Part shown: positions 44,636 to 54,743 of the stretch, piece after piece
How positions within the stretch are numbered: position 1 is the stretch's first letter
Layout of the letters: each line of letters starts with the position of its first letter
Source of the DNA: Streptomyces pilosus
GTDB taxonomy: Bacteria > Actinomycetota > Actinomycetes > Streptomycetales > Streptomycetaceae
Direction: 5' to 3'
Assembly: GCF_014649835.1 (NCBI RefSeq)
Contig: NZ_BMTU01000003.1
Span: forward strand, 434,001-498,000
Length of the DNA stretch: 64,000 bases
Notes under the pieces: model-generated
Database searches by the model: none
Told to the model about the DNA's origin: nothing
The model's input: only the letters and a program-made list of their open reading frames with translations
Made by a program: the position numbers and the translations under genes

Positions 44636-44972
44636 CCCCCGCCGGGGCGCCTCAGGGATCTCGGAACCAGCACCTCCACCGTCCCGGCCCGTCGGCGCCT
44701 CACCGCGCACCGTGCCGCGTGGGGCCGGTGACCCGTGCCGACGGCTGCCGGCGAGCGGGGCGAGCGGGGTGCGGGTGCTGCCCGCCCACGCGCGGCCGGG
44801 GCTCCGGCGGGCCGGAGACCTCCGGCGCCGCCGCGGCGGGGGGAGGCTCCCTGCGGCCGTCGGCGATGGTGGTGTCCGGCCGTCCCGTCACGGTCGGGTG
44901 CCGGGGCCGGGGCCGGGGCCGGGAAGACGGTCGTGGGTACGGGGTCTTGATCGTCCCAGTAGGGTCGTCGGT
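44636..44972. other. Intergenic stretch, no gene seen
   Basis: 337 bp of very GC-rich DNA. The open frames on both strands have no start signals or recognisable domains. A GGGGCCGGGGCCGGGGCC run sits at about 44900. Confidence 0.5.
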
Positions 44973-45761
44973 GTGAGTAACGAACACATCACGCTGACCG
45001 CGGGCGACGCGGAAGTGGACGTGCTGCCGGGCAACGGCGGGCGGGTCGGTGGGCTGCGGGTCGGGGGCGTCGAGCTGCTGCGGCAGGGGGAGCGGTACGG
45101 GTGCTTCCCGATGGTGCCCTGGTGCGGACGAATCCGTGAGGGACGCTTCCAGGACGGCGCCACCGTGCGGCAGATGCCGCTCAACGCCCCGCCGCACGCC
45201 ATCCACGGCACCGCCCGCGACGCCGCCTGGAGCGTCGCCCGCAAGAGCACCGACGAGGCCGTCCTCACCTACGACCTCACCGACCCGTGGCCGTACCCGG
45301 GCCGGGTCACCCAGCAGGTCGTGCTCGGCGAGGACGCGCTGACGCTGACGATGAGCGTGGAGACGTACGAGTCGTCCTTCCCGGCGCAGATCGGCTGGCA
45401 CCCGTGGTTCAACCGCGACCTCGGCGGCGCGGACGTGAGCATCGGCTTCGCGCCCGCCTGGCAGGAGGAGCGCGGGGAGGACCACCTGCCGACCGGGCGG
45501 CGCACCGACCCGCAGGCGGGGCCGTGGGACGACTGCTTCGGGATGCCCGGCGGGGTCGACGTCACCCTCACCTGGCCGGAGCTGCTGGAGCTGAGGGTGA
45601 CCAGCCGCGAGGAGTGGGTCGTGGTGTACGACGAGCAGCGCGAGGCCGTGTGCGTGGAGCCGCAGACCGGGCCGCCCGACGGGCTGAACACCCACCCGCG
45701 CCTGGTCACCCCGCTGGAGCCGCTGGAGGCCTCGACCACGTGGACCTGGACCCGCCTCTAA
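44973..45761 (+). CDS. Aldose 1-epimerase family protein
   Basis: A 262-residue galactose-mutarotase-like beta-sandwich: VLPGNGGRVGGLRVGGVELL, CFPMVPWCGRIREGRF, PPHAIHGTARDAAW (family His), GWHPWFNRDL (catalytic His region) and CVEPQTGPPDGLN (catalytic Glu). It interconverts sugar anomers or a phosphorylated sugar. GTG start. It lies 10 bp upstream of pyrE and is probably co-transcribed. Confidence 0.9.
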   Translation: MSNEHITLTAGDAEVDVLPGNGGRVGGLRVGGVELLRQGERYGCFPMVPWCGRIREGRFQDGATVRQMPLNAPPHAIHGTARDAAWSVARKSTDEAVLTYDLTDPWPYPGRVTQQVVLGEDALTLTMSVETYESSFPAQIGWHPWFNRDLGGADVSIGFAPAWQEERGEDHLPTGRRTDPQAGPWDDCFGMPGGVDVTLTWPELLELRVTSREEWVVVYDEQREAVCVEPQTGPPDGLNTHPRLVTPLEPLEASTTWTWTRL

Positions 45762-45771
45762 GCTGGCAGGC

Positions 45772-46320
45772 ATGACGGACACGCGCGGCGCGCTGCTGCA
45801 GCAGATCAAGGACAAGGCCGTGGTGCACGGCAAGGTGACGCTCTCCTCCGGTCTGGAGGCCGACTACTACGTCGACCTGCGTCGCGTCACCCTCGACGGG
45901 GAGGCCGCCCCGCTGGTCGGCCAGGTGCTGCTGGACCTGACGGCGGAGCTGGAGTTCGACGCGGTGGGCGGGCTGACCATGGGCGCCGACCCGGTCGCGG
46001 CCGCGATGCTGCACGCCGCCGCCGCGCGGGGCCGGAGGCTGGACGCGTTCGTGGTCCGCAAGGCCGCCAAGGCGCACGGACTGCAGCGGCGCGTCGAAGG
46101 CCCGGACATCAGGGGCCGCCGGGTGATCGTCGTCGAGGACACCTCCACCACCGGCGGCTCGCCGCTGACCGCCGTCGAGGCGGTGCGCGAGGCCGGCGCG
46201 GAGGTCGTGGCCGTCGCGACCATCGTGGACCGGGCGACCGGTGCCGCCGAGAAGATCCGGGAGGGCGCCGGGGTGCCGTACCTCTTCGCCTACTCCAAGG
46301 ACGAGCTGGGCCTCGACTGA
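45772..46320 (+). CDS. pyrE: Orotate phosphoribosyltransferase
   Basis: A 182-residue enzyme making OMP from orotate and PRPP. It shows the PRPP motif VIVVEDTSTTGGSPLTAVEAV, the N-terminal VTLSSGLEADYYVDLRRVTL and FVVRKAAKAHGLQRRVEGP. It is normal in length and placed near fba as in related genomes. Confidence 0.95.
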   Translation: MTDTRGALLQQIKDKAVVHGKVTLSSGLEADYYVDLRRVTLDGEAAPLVGQVLLDLTAELEFDAVGGLTMGADPVAAAMLHAAAARGRRLDAFVVRKAAKAHGLQRRVEGPDIRGRRVIVVEDTSTTGGSPLTAVEAVREAGAEVVAVATIVDRATGAAEKIREGAGVPYLFAYSKDELGLD

Positions 46321-46511
46321 GACCGCGGGGGCACCCCGCGCGCCACCGCCGGGCCCTGGCCGGACATCGCCCGACATAACGACTTGACCTGCACCGTCGA
46401 CCAGCCGGACAAGTCTGGGAAGATGAGGCCGACAATGACGTCGCTTCCAAGGTTCCAGGTCAGGGCCGACCGTACGCAGCACGCCACACCGCACGCTTAA
46501 GGAGCGGACAG

Positions 46512-47543
<1,032 letters not shown>

Positions 47544-47559
47544 CCCGCCCGCGCCGCGC

Positions 47560-47593
47560 AAGGGCCCGGTACCGCTCGCGGTGCCGGGCCCTT
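47560..47593. terminator. Terminator of fba
   Basis: AAGGGCCCGGTACC-GCTCGC-GGTGCCGGGCCCTT, a 14-bp stem with one G-T wobble, right after the aldolase gene. Confidence 0.85.
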
Positions 47594-47609
47594 CCGTATG
47601 CTCGGCCGC

Positions 47610-49079
47610 ATGCCCGACGTCCGGCTGTCATCACCGCAGGGCAGGTGGATCCTCCTCACCACGGTCCTCGGCTCCAGCATGGCCCTGCTCGACTCGACCG
47701 TGGTCGGCGTGGCCCTCCCGCGCATCGGCCGCGACCTCGGCGCCGACCTCGCCGCACTGCAGTGGACCGTCAACGCCTACATGGTCACGCTGGCCGGGCT
47801 GATCCTGCTCGGCGGGGCGCTCGGCGACCGGTTCGGCCGGCGCAAGGTGTTCGTCGTCGGGGTGCTGTGGTTCGCCGCGGCCTCGCTGCTGTGCGGGATC
47901 GCGCCGGACGCCGGCACGCTCGTCGCCGCCCGCGCCCTCCAGGGCGTCGGCGGGGCGCTGCTCACGCCCGGCTCGCTCGCCCTCATCCAGGCCTCCTTCC
48001 ACCCCGACGACCGGGGCCGCGCGGTCGGCCTGTGGTCCGGCTTCGGCGGGATCGGGGCCGCGGTCGGGCCGTTCGTCGGCGGCTGGCTGGTGGACGGGCC
48101 CGGCTGGCGGTGGGTGTTCCTCATCAACGTGCCCCTGGCCCTGCTGTGCGCGCCCGTCGCGGTGCGGCACGTGCCGGAGTCGTCGGGCGGCAGGACCGAG
48201 GGACGCTTCGACGTGCTCGGCGCCGCGCTCGGGGCGGTCGCCCTCGCGCTGGTGACGTACGCGCTGATCGAGGCAGGGGCGGGGTCGCCGCTGGTCGCCC
48301 TGTCCGCCGTCGCCGGCCTGGCCGCCGCGGTCGCCTTCGTCCTCGTCGAGAAACGGCGCCCGCACCCGATGATGCCGCTCGACATCTTCGCCTCCCGCCA
48401 GTTCACGGCGGTCAACGTCGTCACGCTGTGCGTGTACGCGGCGTTCGGCGGCTTCTTCTTCCTCGCCGTGCTCCAGCTCCAGGTCGTCGTCGGCTGGTCC
48501 GCGCTGGCCGCGGGTACGGCCCTGCTGCCCACGACAGCGCTGATGCTGCTGCTCTCCGCCCGCTCGGGCGAGCTCGCCGACCGGATCGGCCCGCGCGTCC
48601 CCCTCACCGCGGGGCCGCTGATGTGCGCGGCGGGAATGCTGCTGATGCTGCGGGTCGGGCCGGACGCCGCCTACGTCACGGAGGTGCTGCCCGCGCTGCT
48701 GGTGCTCGGCCTCGGCATGGTGACCCTGGTGGCGCCGCTGACGGCGACGGTCCTCGCCTCCGTGGAGACCGCGCGGGCGGGCCTGGCCAGCGGCATCAAC
48801 AACGCCGCCGCCCGCGCGGCCGGCCTGGTCGCGGTGGCGGCGCTGCCGCTGCTGGCCGGGATGGGCCCGGAGGCGTACCGGCTGCCCGGCGCCTTCGACG
48901 ACGCGTTCGACCGGGCGATGGTGCTGTGCGCGGTCGTCCTGGTGGCGGGCTCCGCCCTGGCCTTCGCGACCGTGCGCCGGCCCACCCCCGACTGCCGCCG
49001 GCCGGAGTGCCGCACCCACGGCAGCGTGGCGGTGCCGCCGCTGGAGGCCGGGCGGGGGCCGGGCGGGGAGGGGTCCTGA
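47610..49079 (+). CDS. DHA2-family MFS efflux transporter
   Basis: A 489-residue exporter with 14 predicted helices. The N-terminus shows LGSSMALLDSTVVGVALPRIG (motif D1), LGGALGDRFGRRKVF (motif A) and GPFVGGWLVDGPGWRWVFLINVPLALL (motif C), as in the QacA/EmrB group of drug:proton antiporters. The substrate is unknown. ATG 47610 is preferred; ATG 47598 is in frame but sits against the fba terminator. Confidence 0.9.
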   Translation: MPDVRLSSPQGRWILLTTVLGSSMALLDSTVVGVALPRIGRDLGADLAALQWTVNAYMVTLAGLILLGGALGDRFGRRKVFVVGVLWFAAASLLCGIAPDAGTLVAARALQGVGGALLTPGSLALIQASFHPDDRGRAVGLWSGFGGIGAAVGPFVGGWLVDGPGWRWVFLINVPLALLCAPVAVRHVPESSGGRTEGRFDVLGAALGAVALALVTYALIEAGAGSPLVALSAVAGLAAAVAFVLVEKRRPHPMMPLDIFASRQFTAVNVVTLCVYAAFGGFFFLAVLQLQVVVGWSALAAGTALLPTTALMLLLSARSGELADRIGPRVPLTAGPLMCAAGMLLMLRVGPDAAYVTEVLPALLVLGLGMVTLVAPLTATVLASVETARAGLASGINNAAARAAGLVAVAALPLLAGMGPEAYRLPGAFDDAFDRAMVLCAVVLVAGSALAFATVRRPTPDCRRPECRTHGSVAVPPLEAGRGPGGEGS

Positions 49080-49080
49080 A

Positions 49081-49110
49081 GGGGTGCCGGACACGTGCCG
49101 GACACCCCTC
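49081..49110. terminator. Likely bidirectional terminator
   Basis: GGGGTG...CACCCC arms flank CCGG/CCGG with a bulge, between the convergent MFS and DUF3151 genes. GTGCCGGACAC also occurs twice as a direct repeat here. Confidence 0.5.
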
Positions 49111-49125
49111 CGAGCCGCCGGCCGG

Positions 49126-49545
49126 CTACTGCTTGAGCGCGGTGTACGCCTCTTCGCTGCTGTCCTTGAGGAAGGTCCAGCACCGCTCGGCCTCGTCCGA
49201 CTCGCCGATCGTGCCGGCCGCCCGCGCCAGGGCGGCGAGGCAGCGCAGGAAGCCGCGGTTGCCGCGGTGGCTCCACGGGACCGGGCCGTGGCCCTTCCAG
49301 CCGGCCCGCCGCAGCGCGTCCAGCCCGCGGTGGTAGCCGGTGCGCGCGTACGCGTACGACTCGACCACCCGGTCCGCCTGGTAGGCGTCGTCGGCGAGCA
49401 TCGCCCACGCCAGGGAGAACGTCGGGTAGTCCGCCGCCACCTGCGCCGGCGTGGCGGACTCGTCGGCGAGCAGCGCGTAGGCCTTCTCGTTCTCGGGGAG
49501 GTGGGTCGGTTCCGGTCCGCCGAGGAGGTTCTGGTGCGTGGTCAT
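49126..49545 (-). CDS. DUF3151-family protein
   Basis: A 139-residue conserved actinobacterial protein: NLLGGPEPTHLPENEKAYALL, PTFSLAWAMLADDAYQADRVVESYAYARTGYHRGLDALRRAGWKGHGPVPW and GNRGFLRCLAALARAA. It is all-helical and TPR-like in appearance; the function is unknown. The frame is open far upstream, but ATG 49545 is the natural start. Confidence 0.85.
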   Translation of the reverse strand: MTTHQNLLGGPEPTHLPENEKAYALLADESATPAQVAADYPTFSLAWAMLADDAYQADRVVESYAYARTGYHRGLDALRRAGWKGHGPVPWSHRGNRGFLRCLAALARAAGTIGESDEAERCWTFLKDSSEEAYTALKQ

Positions 49546-49550
49546 GGGGG

Positions 49551-49825
49551 TCAGTCTGCCACTTCGCCGGCGGGCGCCGGGGCGGGCCGCGGGTGGAGCG
49601 CGCGGGCCGCCGCGGTCTGCCCGGCGGCGAGGTCCGGGTGGCCCGGACGGCCCGCCAGGGCGGCCAGGGCGGCCAGGACGAGGTGGACCGGACCCCAGGC
49701 CGCGGTGCCCATGCCGGCCACGACGAACCGGTCGGCGTGCGGCGCCGGCAGGTCGTACAGGTGCCGCGGGTCGGGGGTGCCGAGGCGGGCGGCGACCAGG
49801 CCCCACACGGGCAGCGGGAATCGGC
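49551..49825 (-). pseudogene. 5'-truncated gene upstream of DUF3151
   Basis: A coding-like frame ending 5 bp before the DUF3151 start: RFPLPVWGLVAARLGTPDPRHLYDLPAPHADRFVVAGMGTAAWGPVHLVLAALAALAG, abbreviated here. It looks like the C-terminal part of a larger protein whose beginning is lost at about 49810-49825, where unrelated plus-strand MFS sequence starts. An ATG-like start inside it would give at most 85 residues. I do not recognise the parent family. Confidence 0.45.
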
Positions 49826-50140
49826 GTCGCGGGCACCTCGGTGGCGGCGCACGAGCAGGGCGTGGCCGCCGGGCCGACCTCGACCACCCAGCGGCTCGGC
49901 GGGGCGGTCGGACCGGCCGTGCTGGTCGCCGTCGCGGGTCCGGCGGCTTCGGTGGCCGGGCTGCGCACGGCGAGGCTCGCGGCGGCGGTGGGCACGGTGG
50001 CCGGGCTGCGCACGGCGAGGCTCGCGGCGGCGGTGGGCACGGTGGTGACCGCCCTGGTGGCGCTGCGCTTCACCCGGCCCGCCGCGCCCCCGCCCGCCGC
50101 ACCGGGCGCCGCCCCGCGGACGGCCCGGGTCCCGGGCTGA
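49817..50140 (+). pseudogene. C-terminal remnant of an MFS transporter
   Basis: The frame GIGVAGTSVAAHEQGVAAGPTSTTQRLGGAVG followed by AVLVAVAGPAA and VVTALVALRFTRP is the last two to three helices of a DHA-type MFS exporter, without any start or N-terminal domains. It contains a 45-bp in-frame tandem duplication. With the truncated minus-strand gene it marks a deletion or rearrangement junction. Confidence 0.6.
49950..50039. repeat. 45-bp exact tandem duplication
   Basis: A 45-bp unit starting GGTGGCCGGGCTGCGCACGG occurs at 49950-49994 and again at 49995-50039 without a visible difference. It duplicates the 15 residues VAGLRTARLAAAVGT inside the MFS remnant. Confidence 0.95.
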
Positions 50141-50142
50141 GC

Positions 50143-50307
50143 GGCGGCCGCCCAGGGCCCGCCGCCCAGGGCCCGCCGCCTCGGACCTGCCGCCCCGACC
50201 CGCCGCCCGGGGCCCGCCGCCTCGGACCTGCCGCCCAGGCCCGCCGCCTCCGACCCGCCGCCCGGGGCCCGCCGCCCGGGGCCCGCCGCCGCGGGCCCGT
50301 CGCCGCG
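50143..50307. repeat. GC-rich minisatellite
   Basis: About twelve degenerate copies of a 10-14-bp unit CCGCCCRGGGCCCG / CCGCCTCGGACCTG in tandem follow the MFS remnant. Open frames on both strands here are artefacts of the repeat. Confidence 0.8.
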
Positions 50308-50331
50308 GGCCCGCCCGCCGACGGGCGGGCC
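50308..50331. terminator. Hairpin after the minisatellite
   Basis: GGCCCGCCCG-CCGA-CGGGCGGGCC followed by TT: a perfect 10-bp stem about 110 bp upstream of the kynA start. It may terminate transcription from the left. Confidence 0.6.
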
Positions 50332-50440
50332 TTGCGGTTCCGGGCCACCATTGCGGAGGATGCACCGTGGGGACCGGGGCCCCCGTGCCGGTAACGGCAG
50401 GGGCGGACCGCTACCCGGAGTACACGTACAGGAGACAGCG

Positions 50441-51271
50441 ATGTCCCACGAGGCTCACGAGCCCGAGACCCCGCATCTCGACTTCCAGGGGACGACCCCC
50501 TACGAGGACTACGTCAAGGCCGACGTCCTCACCCACCTCCAGCACACCCTCTCCGACGACCCCGGAGAGATGGTCTTCCTGGTCACCACCCAGGTGATGG
50601 AACTGTGGTTCACCGTCATCGTCCACGAGTGGGAGACCGCGGCGAAGGCGCTGCGCGAGGACGACGTACCGACCGCCGTCGACGCGCTGAAGCGGTCCGT
50701 GCGGGAGCTGGAGGCGCTGAACGCGTCCTGGACGCCGCTGAGCGGACTCACCCCGGCGCAGTTCAACTCCTACCGCGGCGCCCTCGGCGAGGGGTCCGGA
50801 TTCCAGTCCGCGATGTACCGGCGCCTGGAGTTCCTGCTCGGCGACAAGTCCGCCTCCATGCTGGTCCCGCACCGGGGCGCGCCGCGCGTGCACGCCGAGC
50901 TGGAGAAGGCGCTGCACGAGCCGAGCCTGTACGACGAGGTGCTGCGCTTCCTCGCGCGGCGCGGGCACGCGATCCCCGAGGACGTGCTGCGGCGCGACGT
51001 GACACGGCGGTACGAGCCGTCGGCGGAGGTGGAGGCGGTCTGGACGGCCGTCTACTCGGGTGACGAGCGCGACGAGGTGGCGCGTCTCGGTGAGGCGCTC
51101 ACCGACGTCGCCGAGCTGGTGTGGCGCTGGCGCAACGACCACCTGGTCGCCACCCGCCGCGCGATGGGCGCGAAGACCGGCACCGGCGGCTCCGCCGGGG
51201 TGGCCTGGCTGGAGAAGCGGGCGCAGAAGAGCGTGTTCCCCGAGCTGTGGACGGCGCGGTCCTATGTCTGA
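50441..51271 (+). CDS. kynA: Tryptophan 2,3-dioxygenase
   Basis: A 276-residue haem dioxygenase converting L-Trp to N-formylkynurenine. It has LTHLQHTLSDDPGEMVFLVTTQVMELWFTVIVHEW (haem/substrate region), FNSYRGALGEGSGFQSAMYRRLEFLLGDK and WRWRNDHLVATRRAMGAKTGTGGSAGVAWL (with the proximal His and the conserved GTGGS loop). CAGGAGA precedes the ATG. It overlaps kynU by 8 bp. Confidence 0.96.
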   Translation: MSHEAHEPETPHLDFQGTTPYEDYVKADVLTHLQHTLSDDPGEMVFLVTTQVMELWFTVIVHEWETAAKALREDDVPTAVDALKRSVRELEALNASWTPLSGLTPAQFNSYRGALGEGSGFQSAMYRRLEFLLGDKSASMLVPHRGAPRVHAELEKALHEPSLYDEVLRFLARRGHAIPEDVLRRDVTRRYEPSAEVEAVWTAVYSGDERDEVARLGEALTDVAELVWRWRNDHLVATRRAMGAKTGTGGSAGVAWLEKRAQKSVFPELWTARSYV

Positions 51272-52520
51272 GCTGGAACTGAAGGCGGAGAAACTCGACG
51301 GGGCGGACGCACTGGCGTCCAAGCGCGACGAGTTCGTCCTGGACGACGTGGTGTACCTCGACGGGAACTCGCTGGGCGCGCTGCCGGTGTCCGTCCCCGG
51401 ACGGGTCGAGGACGTGGTGCGCCGGCAGTGGGGCGAGCTGCGCATCCGGTCCTGGACGGAGGGCGGCTGGTGGACGGCGCCGGAGCGGATCGGCGACCGG
51501 ATCGCGCCGCTGGTCGGCGCGGCGCCCGGACAGGTCGTCGTCGGCGACTCGACCAGCGTCAACGTGTTCAAGGCGCTGGTGGGCGCGGTGCGGCTGGCGC
51601 GGTCGGCCGACACCGGGCGGGACGAGATCGTGGTCGACGCGACCACGTTCCCCACGGACGGCTACATCGCCGGGTCGGCGGCCCGGATGACCGGGTGCAC
51701 GCTGCGCCCGGTGCCGCCGTCCGAGGTCCCGGCCGCGCTCGGGGACCGTACGGCCGCCGTGCTGCTCAACCACGTCGACTACCGCACCGGCCGGCTGCAC
51801 GACCTGCCGTCGCTGACGGCCGCGGTGCACGCGGCGGGGGCGCGGGTGGTCTGGGACCTGTGCCACAGCGCGGGGGCGCTGCCGGTCGGACTGGACGAGC
51901 ACGGCGTGGACCTGGCGGTCGGCTGCACCTACAAGTACCTGAACGGCGGGCCCGGTTCACCGGCGTTCCTGTACGTGCGCGAGGACCTGCAGGACCGCTT
52001 CGACTCGCCGCTGCCCGGCTGGAACTCCCACGCGGAGCCCTTCGGCATGCGCGAGGAGTACGAGCCGGCGGCGGGCGCGGTACGCGGACGGGTCGGCACC
52101 CCGGACATCCTCTCCATGCTCGCCCTGGAGGCGGCACTGGAGGTCTGGGACGGCGTCTGCGTCGACACGGTGCGCGCCAAGTCGCTCGCGCTGACGGACT
52201 TCTTCCTGGAGTGCGTCGAGGCGTACGTGCCCGGGGACCGGGTGGAGTGCGTGACCCCGCGCGCGCACGCGGAGCGGGGCAGCCAGGTCGCGCTGCGCTG
52301 CCCGGACGCCGGCGAGGTGATGCGGCGGCTGATCGCGCGGGGCGTGGTCGGCGACTTCCGTCATCCGGACGTGCTCCGCTTCGGGTTCACCCCGCTGTAC
52401 GTCGGCTTCGCGGACGTGGAGCGGGCGGCCCGGGTGCTGGCGGAGGAACTGGCGGCGGAAGCGGCCCGGGGCGGGCCGGGGCCGGACCCGTACGGGGGTG
52501 CCGGCTCCCGGGCCCGCTGA
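51264..52520 (+). CDS. kynU: Kynureninase
   Basis: A 418-residue PLP enzyme cleaving kynurenine to anthranilate and alanine. It shows VYLDGNSLGALPVSV, WTEGGWWTAPERIGDRIAPLVGA, VVWDLCHSAGALPVGL (PLP Asp) and GCTYKYLNGGPGSPAFLYV (PLP Lys in YKYLNGG). Its start lies inside the kynA 3' end, so translation is coupled. Confidence 0.96.
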   Translation: MSELELKAEKLDGADALASKRDEFVLDDVVYLDGNSLGALPVSVPGRVEDVVRRQWGELRIRSWTEGGWWTAPERIGDRIAPLVGAAPGQVVVGDSTSVNVFKALVGAVRLARSADTGRDEIVVDATTFPTDGYIAGSAARMTGCTLRPVPPSEVPAALGDRTAAVLLNHVDYRTGRLHDLPSLTAAVHAAGARVVWDLCHSAGALPVGLDEHGVDLAVGCTYKYLNGGPGSPAFLYVREDLQDRFDSPLPGWNSHAEPFGMREEYEPAAGAVRGRVGTPDILSMLALEAALEVWDGVCVDTVRAKSLALTDFFLECVEAYVPGDRVECVTPRAHAERGSQVALRCPDAGEVMRRLIARGVVGDFRHPDVLRFGFTPLYVGFADVERAARVLAEELAAEAARGGPGPDPYGGAGSRAR

Positions 52521-52634
52521 CCGTGCGTGACATCCGCATGTCGGGGGGCATGGGCGGGCTGATACCGTCCCCGCCAAACGGCCGCCGTGTCCCCGCCGGT
52601 CCGTCACCTACGTTGTACCGCTGAGAGGTTGAGC

Positions 52635-53504
52635 ATGACGGACGACGCCGCAGCCGCCCGGACCGCCGCCGAGGAGGAGTCGGCTCTCTCCCGTCCGCCC
52701 GTGGATCCCGACGCCACGGCGGCCTACGGCGACGACCCGGACCAGCTGATCGACTTCTACCTGCCGCGCGGGCCGGGCGGGCCGGGGCCCGCGCCCGTGG
52801 TGGTCGTCCTGCACGGAGGCGCCTGGCGGGCGCCGTACGACCGGCGCCAGATCAGCCCGTTCGCGGCGTTCCTGGCCGGGCGCGGCTTCGCCGTGGCGAG
52901 CGTCGAGTACCGGCGCGGGGACGCGGCCGGCGGCGACACCGTCGCCGGGCGGTGGCCCGACACGTTCGACGACGTGGCCGCCGCGATGGACGCGCTGCCC
53001 GGGCTGATCCGGGAGCACCTGCCGCAGGCCGATCCGCGGCGGATCGTGCTCACCGGTCACTCCGCGGGCGGGCACCTGGCGCTGTGGGCCGCCGCCCGGC
53101 ACGTGCTGCCGCGCGACTGCGCATGGCGGACCGAGGGACCGGCGTCGCTGCGCGGGGTCGTCGCCCTCGCGCCGATCGCGGACTTCGAGGTCGCGGACAA
53201 GCTGGGCGTGTGCGGGGGTGCCGTGCGGCAACTCCTGGGCGGTGACGATCACTTCGCCGAGCGGCGGCCGTACGCGGATCCGGCGCTGCTGCTGCCGACC
53301 GGGATCGCCACGACCCTGGTGCAGGGGCGCACCGACGTGGACGTGCCGCAGGCGGTCGCCGAGTCGTACGCGGAGGCGGCGGCGAAGGCGGGGGAGGTGG
53401 TGGGGGTGACGTTGCTGGAGGACGTCGGGCACTTCCCGCTGATCGATCCGGGGGCGGACGCGTGTGCGGTGGTGGCGGAGGAGATCGCCCAGCTGGGCTG
53501 GTGA
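52635..53504 (+). CDS. Alpha/beta hydrolase, likely kynurenine formamidase
   Basis: A 289-residue alpha/beta hydrolase. The HGGAW motif (oxyanion hole, the HGGxW of kynurenine formamidases), the nucleophile elbow GHSAGG and a late VGHFPLIDP His are present. Its position 114 bp after kynU, in the only gap of the tryptophan pathway, suggests hydrolysis of N-formylkynurenine to kynurenine. A general esterase is the alternative. AGAGGTTGAGC precedes the ATG. Confidence 0.85.
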   Translation: MTDDAAAARTAAEEESALSRPPVDPDATAAYGDDPDQLIDFYLPRGPGGPGPAPVVVVLHGGAWRAPYDRRQISPFAAFLAGRGFAVASVEYRRGDAAGGDTVAGRWPDTFDDVAAAMDALPGLIREHLPQADPRRIVLTGHSAGGHLALWAAARHVLPRDCAWRTEGPASLRGVVALAPIADFEVADKLGVCGGAVRQLLGGDDHFAERRPYADPALLLPTGIATTLVQGRTDVDVPQAVAESYAEAAAKAGEVVGVTLLEDVGHFPLIDPGADACAVVAEEIAQLGW

Positions 53505-53544
53505 GTGCCGCTGTGCGGGGCGGGGCGGGGACTGGTGTCGTACC

Positions 53545-53558
53545 CGTAGTACCTGAGA
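53545..53558. promoter_or_regulatory. CGTAGTACCTGAGA motif upstream of the first HK/RR operon
   Basis: The same 14 bp recur at 58056-58069 upstream of the second kinase operon. Here it lies about 112 bp before the DUF1023 gene, in the promoter position. Confidence 0.55.
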
Positions 53559-53669
53559 GCTACCCCGTGAGTGAGTCCCCCGGCGGGACGCGGGTTACCT
53601 GCGGTGATCCGTAACTTCCCTGTGTGCCGGGCCTGATGGGCGGGCCGGTGGACGGGGAGGGGTGGGGCC

Positions 53670-54743
53670 ATGGGGCGTCGGCGTGGGGCGGGAGCAGCGG
53701 GGGGCAAGGGGCACCGCCCGGGCCCTCAGGGCACCGGGGAGGGTACGCCTGCCCGCGGGAGCGGCGGCGCGGCTGGTCGCGGCGGCGGGGGTGCGGTCGG
53801 CCGCGGAGGGCGGCGGGGGAGCGGGGTCGTGCGGTGGGGGCGGGGTCTGTTGGGGTTGGTGGTGGCCGGGGCTGTGGTCCTGCCGCTCGCCGGGGCCGGG
53901 CCGGCGCGGGTGCCCGCGCCGCGGCCGGCGGTGCCCGCCGCGGCGGGGCTCGACGCGGTCTACGCCGCCCACCGGGACAACGCCCGCGAAGCCGCCCGCA
54001 TGGCCGGCGCGTACGGCGACCGGAAGCGGGCCGCGGTCGACCGGGCGCTCGGTGCGGGTCAGTTGCTGTACTTCGACGGACGCGGGGACGGCCAGGTCAC
54101 CGAGGTGTTCGGAGACCTCGCGCGGGCCGGACGCGTCGCCGTGCTCGTCCCGGGCTCCGACACCGGACTCGACACCTACGGCCGCTTCCGCGCCGCCGCC
54201 CTCGCCCTGCACGAACGGCTCGGCGGGCGGGGCGCGGTCGTGGCCTGGCTCGGCTACGAGACGCCCGGCACCTTCAGCACCGCCGTCGCCACCACCGGGC
54301 GGGCGGAGGAGGCGGCCCCGCGACTGCGCCGGCTGGTCGACGCCGTGCGCGAGGCGACCGGGCGGCGGGCCCGGGTCTCACTGCTCTGCCACTCCTACGG
54401 CTCCGTCGTCTGCGCCGAGGCGGCCCCCGGTCTCGACGTCGCCGACATCGCCCTCCTCGGCAGCCCCGGCACCGGCGCCGGCACCGCCGCCGGCCTGCGC
54501 ACCAGGGCCCGCGTCTGGGCCGCCCGGGGCGGGGAGGACTGGGTCGGGAACGTGCCGCACCTCAGCGTCGGACTCCTCGGCACCACCGTCGGCTTCGGCA
54601 CCGACCCCGTCTCCCCGGCGTTCGGCGCCCGGGTCTTCGAGGCCGGGGACGGCGGCCACGGCGACTACTTCGCGCCCGGCTCCGTCTCCCTGGCCAACCT
54701 CACCCGGATCGTCCTCGGCGACACCCGGGCGGTGACCTCGTGA
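53670..54743 (+). CDS. DUF1023-type secreted/anchored alpha/beta hydrolase
   Basis: A 357-residue protein. An Arg/Gly-rich start is followed by a hydrophobic segment (LLGLVVAGAVVLPLAGAG) and a DUF1023 alpha/beta hydrolase: VLVPGSDTGLDTYGRF, VAWLGYETPGTFSTAV and the nucleophile elbow LLCHSYGSVVC (CHSYGS). Its substrate is unknown. It overlaps the acyltransferase start by 4 bp and heads a four-gene operon ending in a two-component system. Confidence 0.8.
   Translation: MGRRRGAGAAGGKGHRPGPQGTGEGTPARGSGGAAGRGGGGAVGRGGRRGSGVVRWGRGLLGLVVAGAVVLPLAGAGPARVPAPRPAVPAAAGLDAVYAAHRDNAREAARMAGAYGDRKRAAVDRALGAGQLLYFDGRGDGQVTEVFGDLARAGRVAVLVPGSDTGLDTYGRFRAAALALHERLGGRGAVVAWLGYETPGTFSTAVATTGRAEEAAPRLRRLVDAVREATGRRARVSLLCHSYGSVVCAEAAPGLDVADIALLGSPGTGAGTAAGLRTRARVWAARGGEDWVGNVPHLSVGLLGTTVGFGTDPVSPAFGARVFEAGDGGHGDYFAPGSVSLANLTRIVLGDTRAVTS

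Noticed and set aside
49538..50140. Complete MFS or other gene on the plus strand
   Set aside because: Only the last helices are recognisable; the upstream part of the frame is antisense to the DUF3151 neighbour and has no start.
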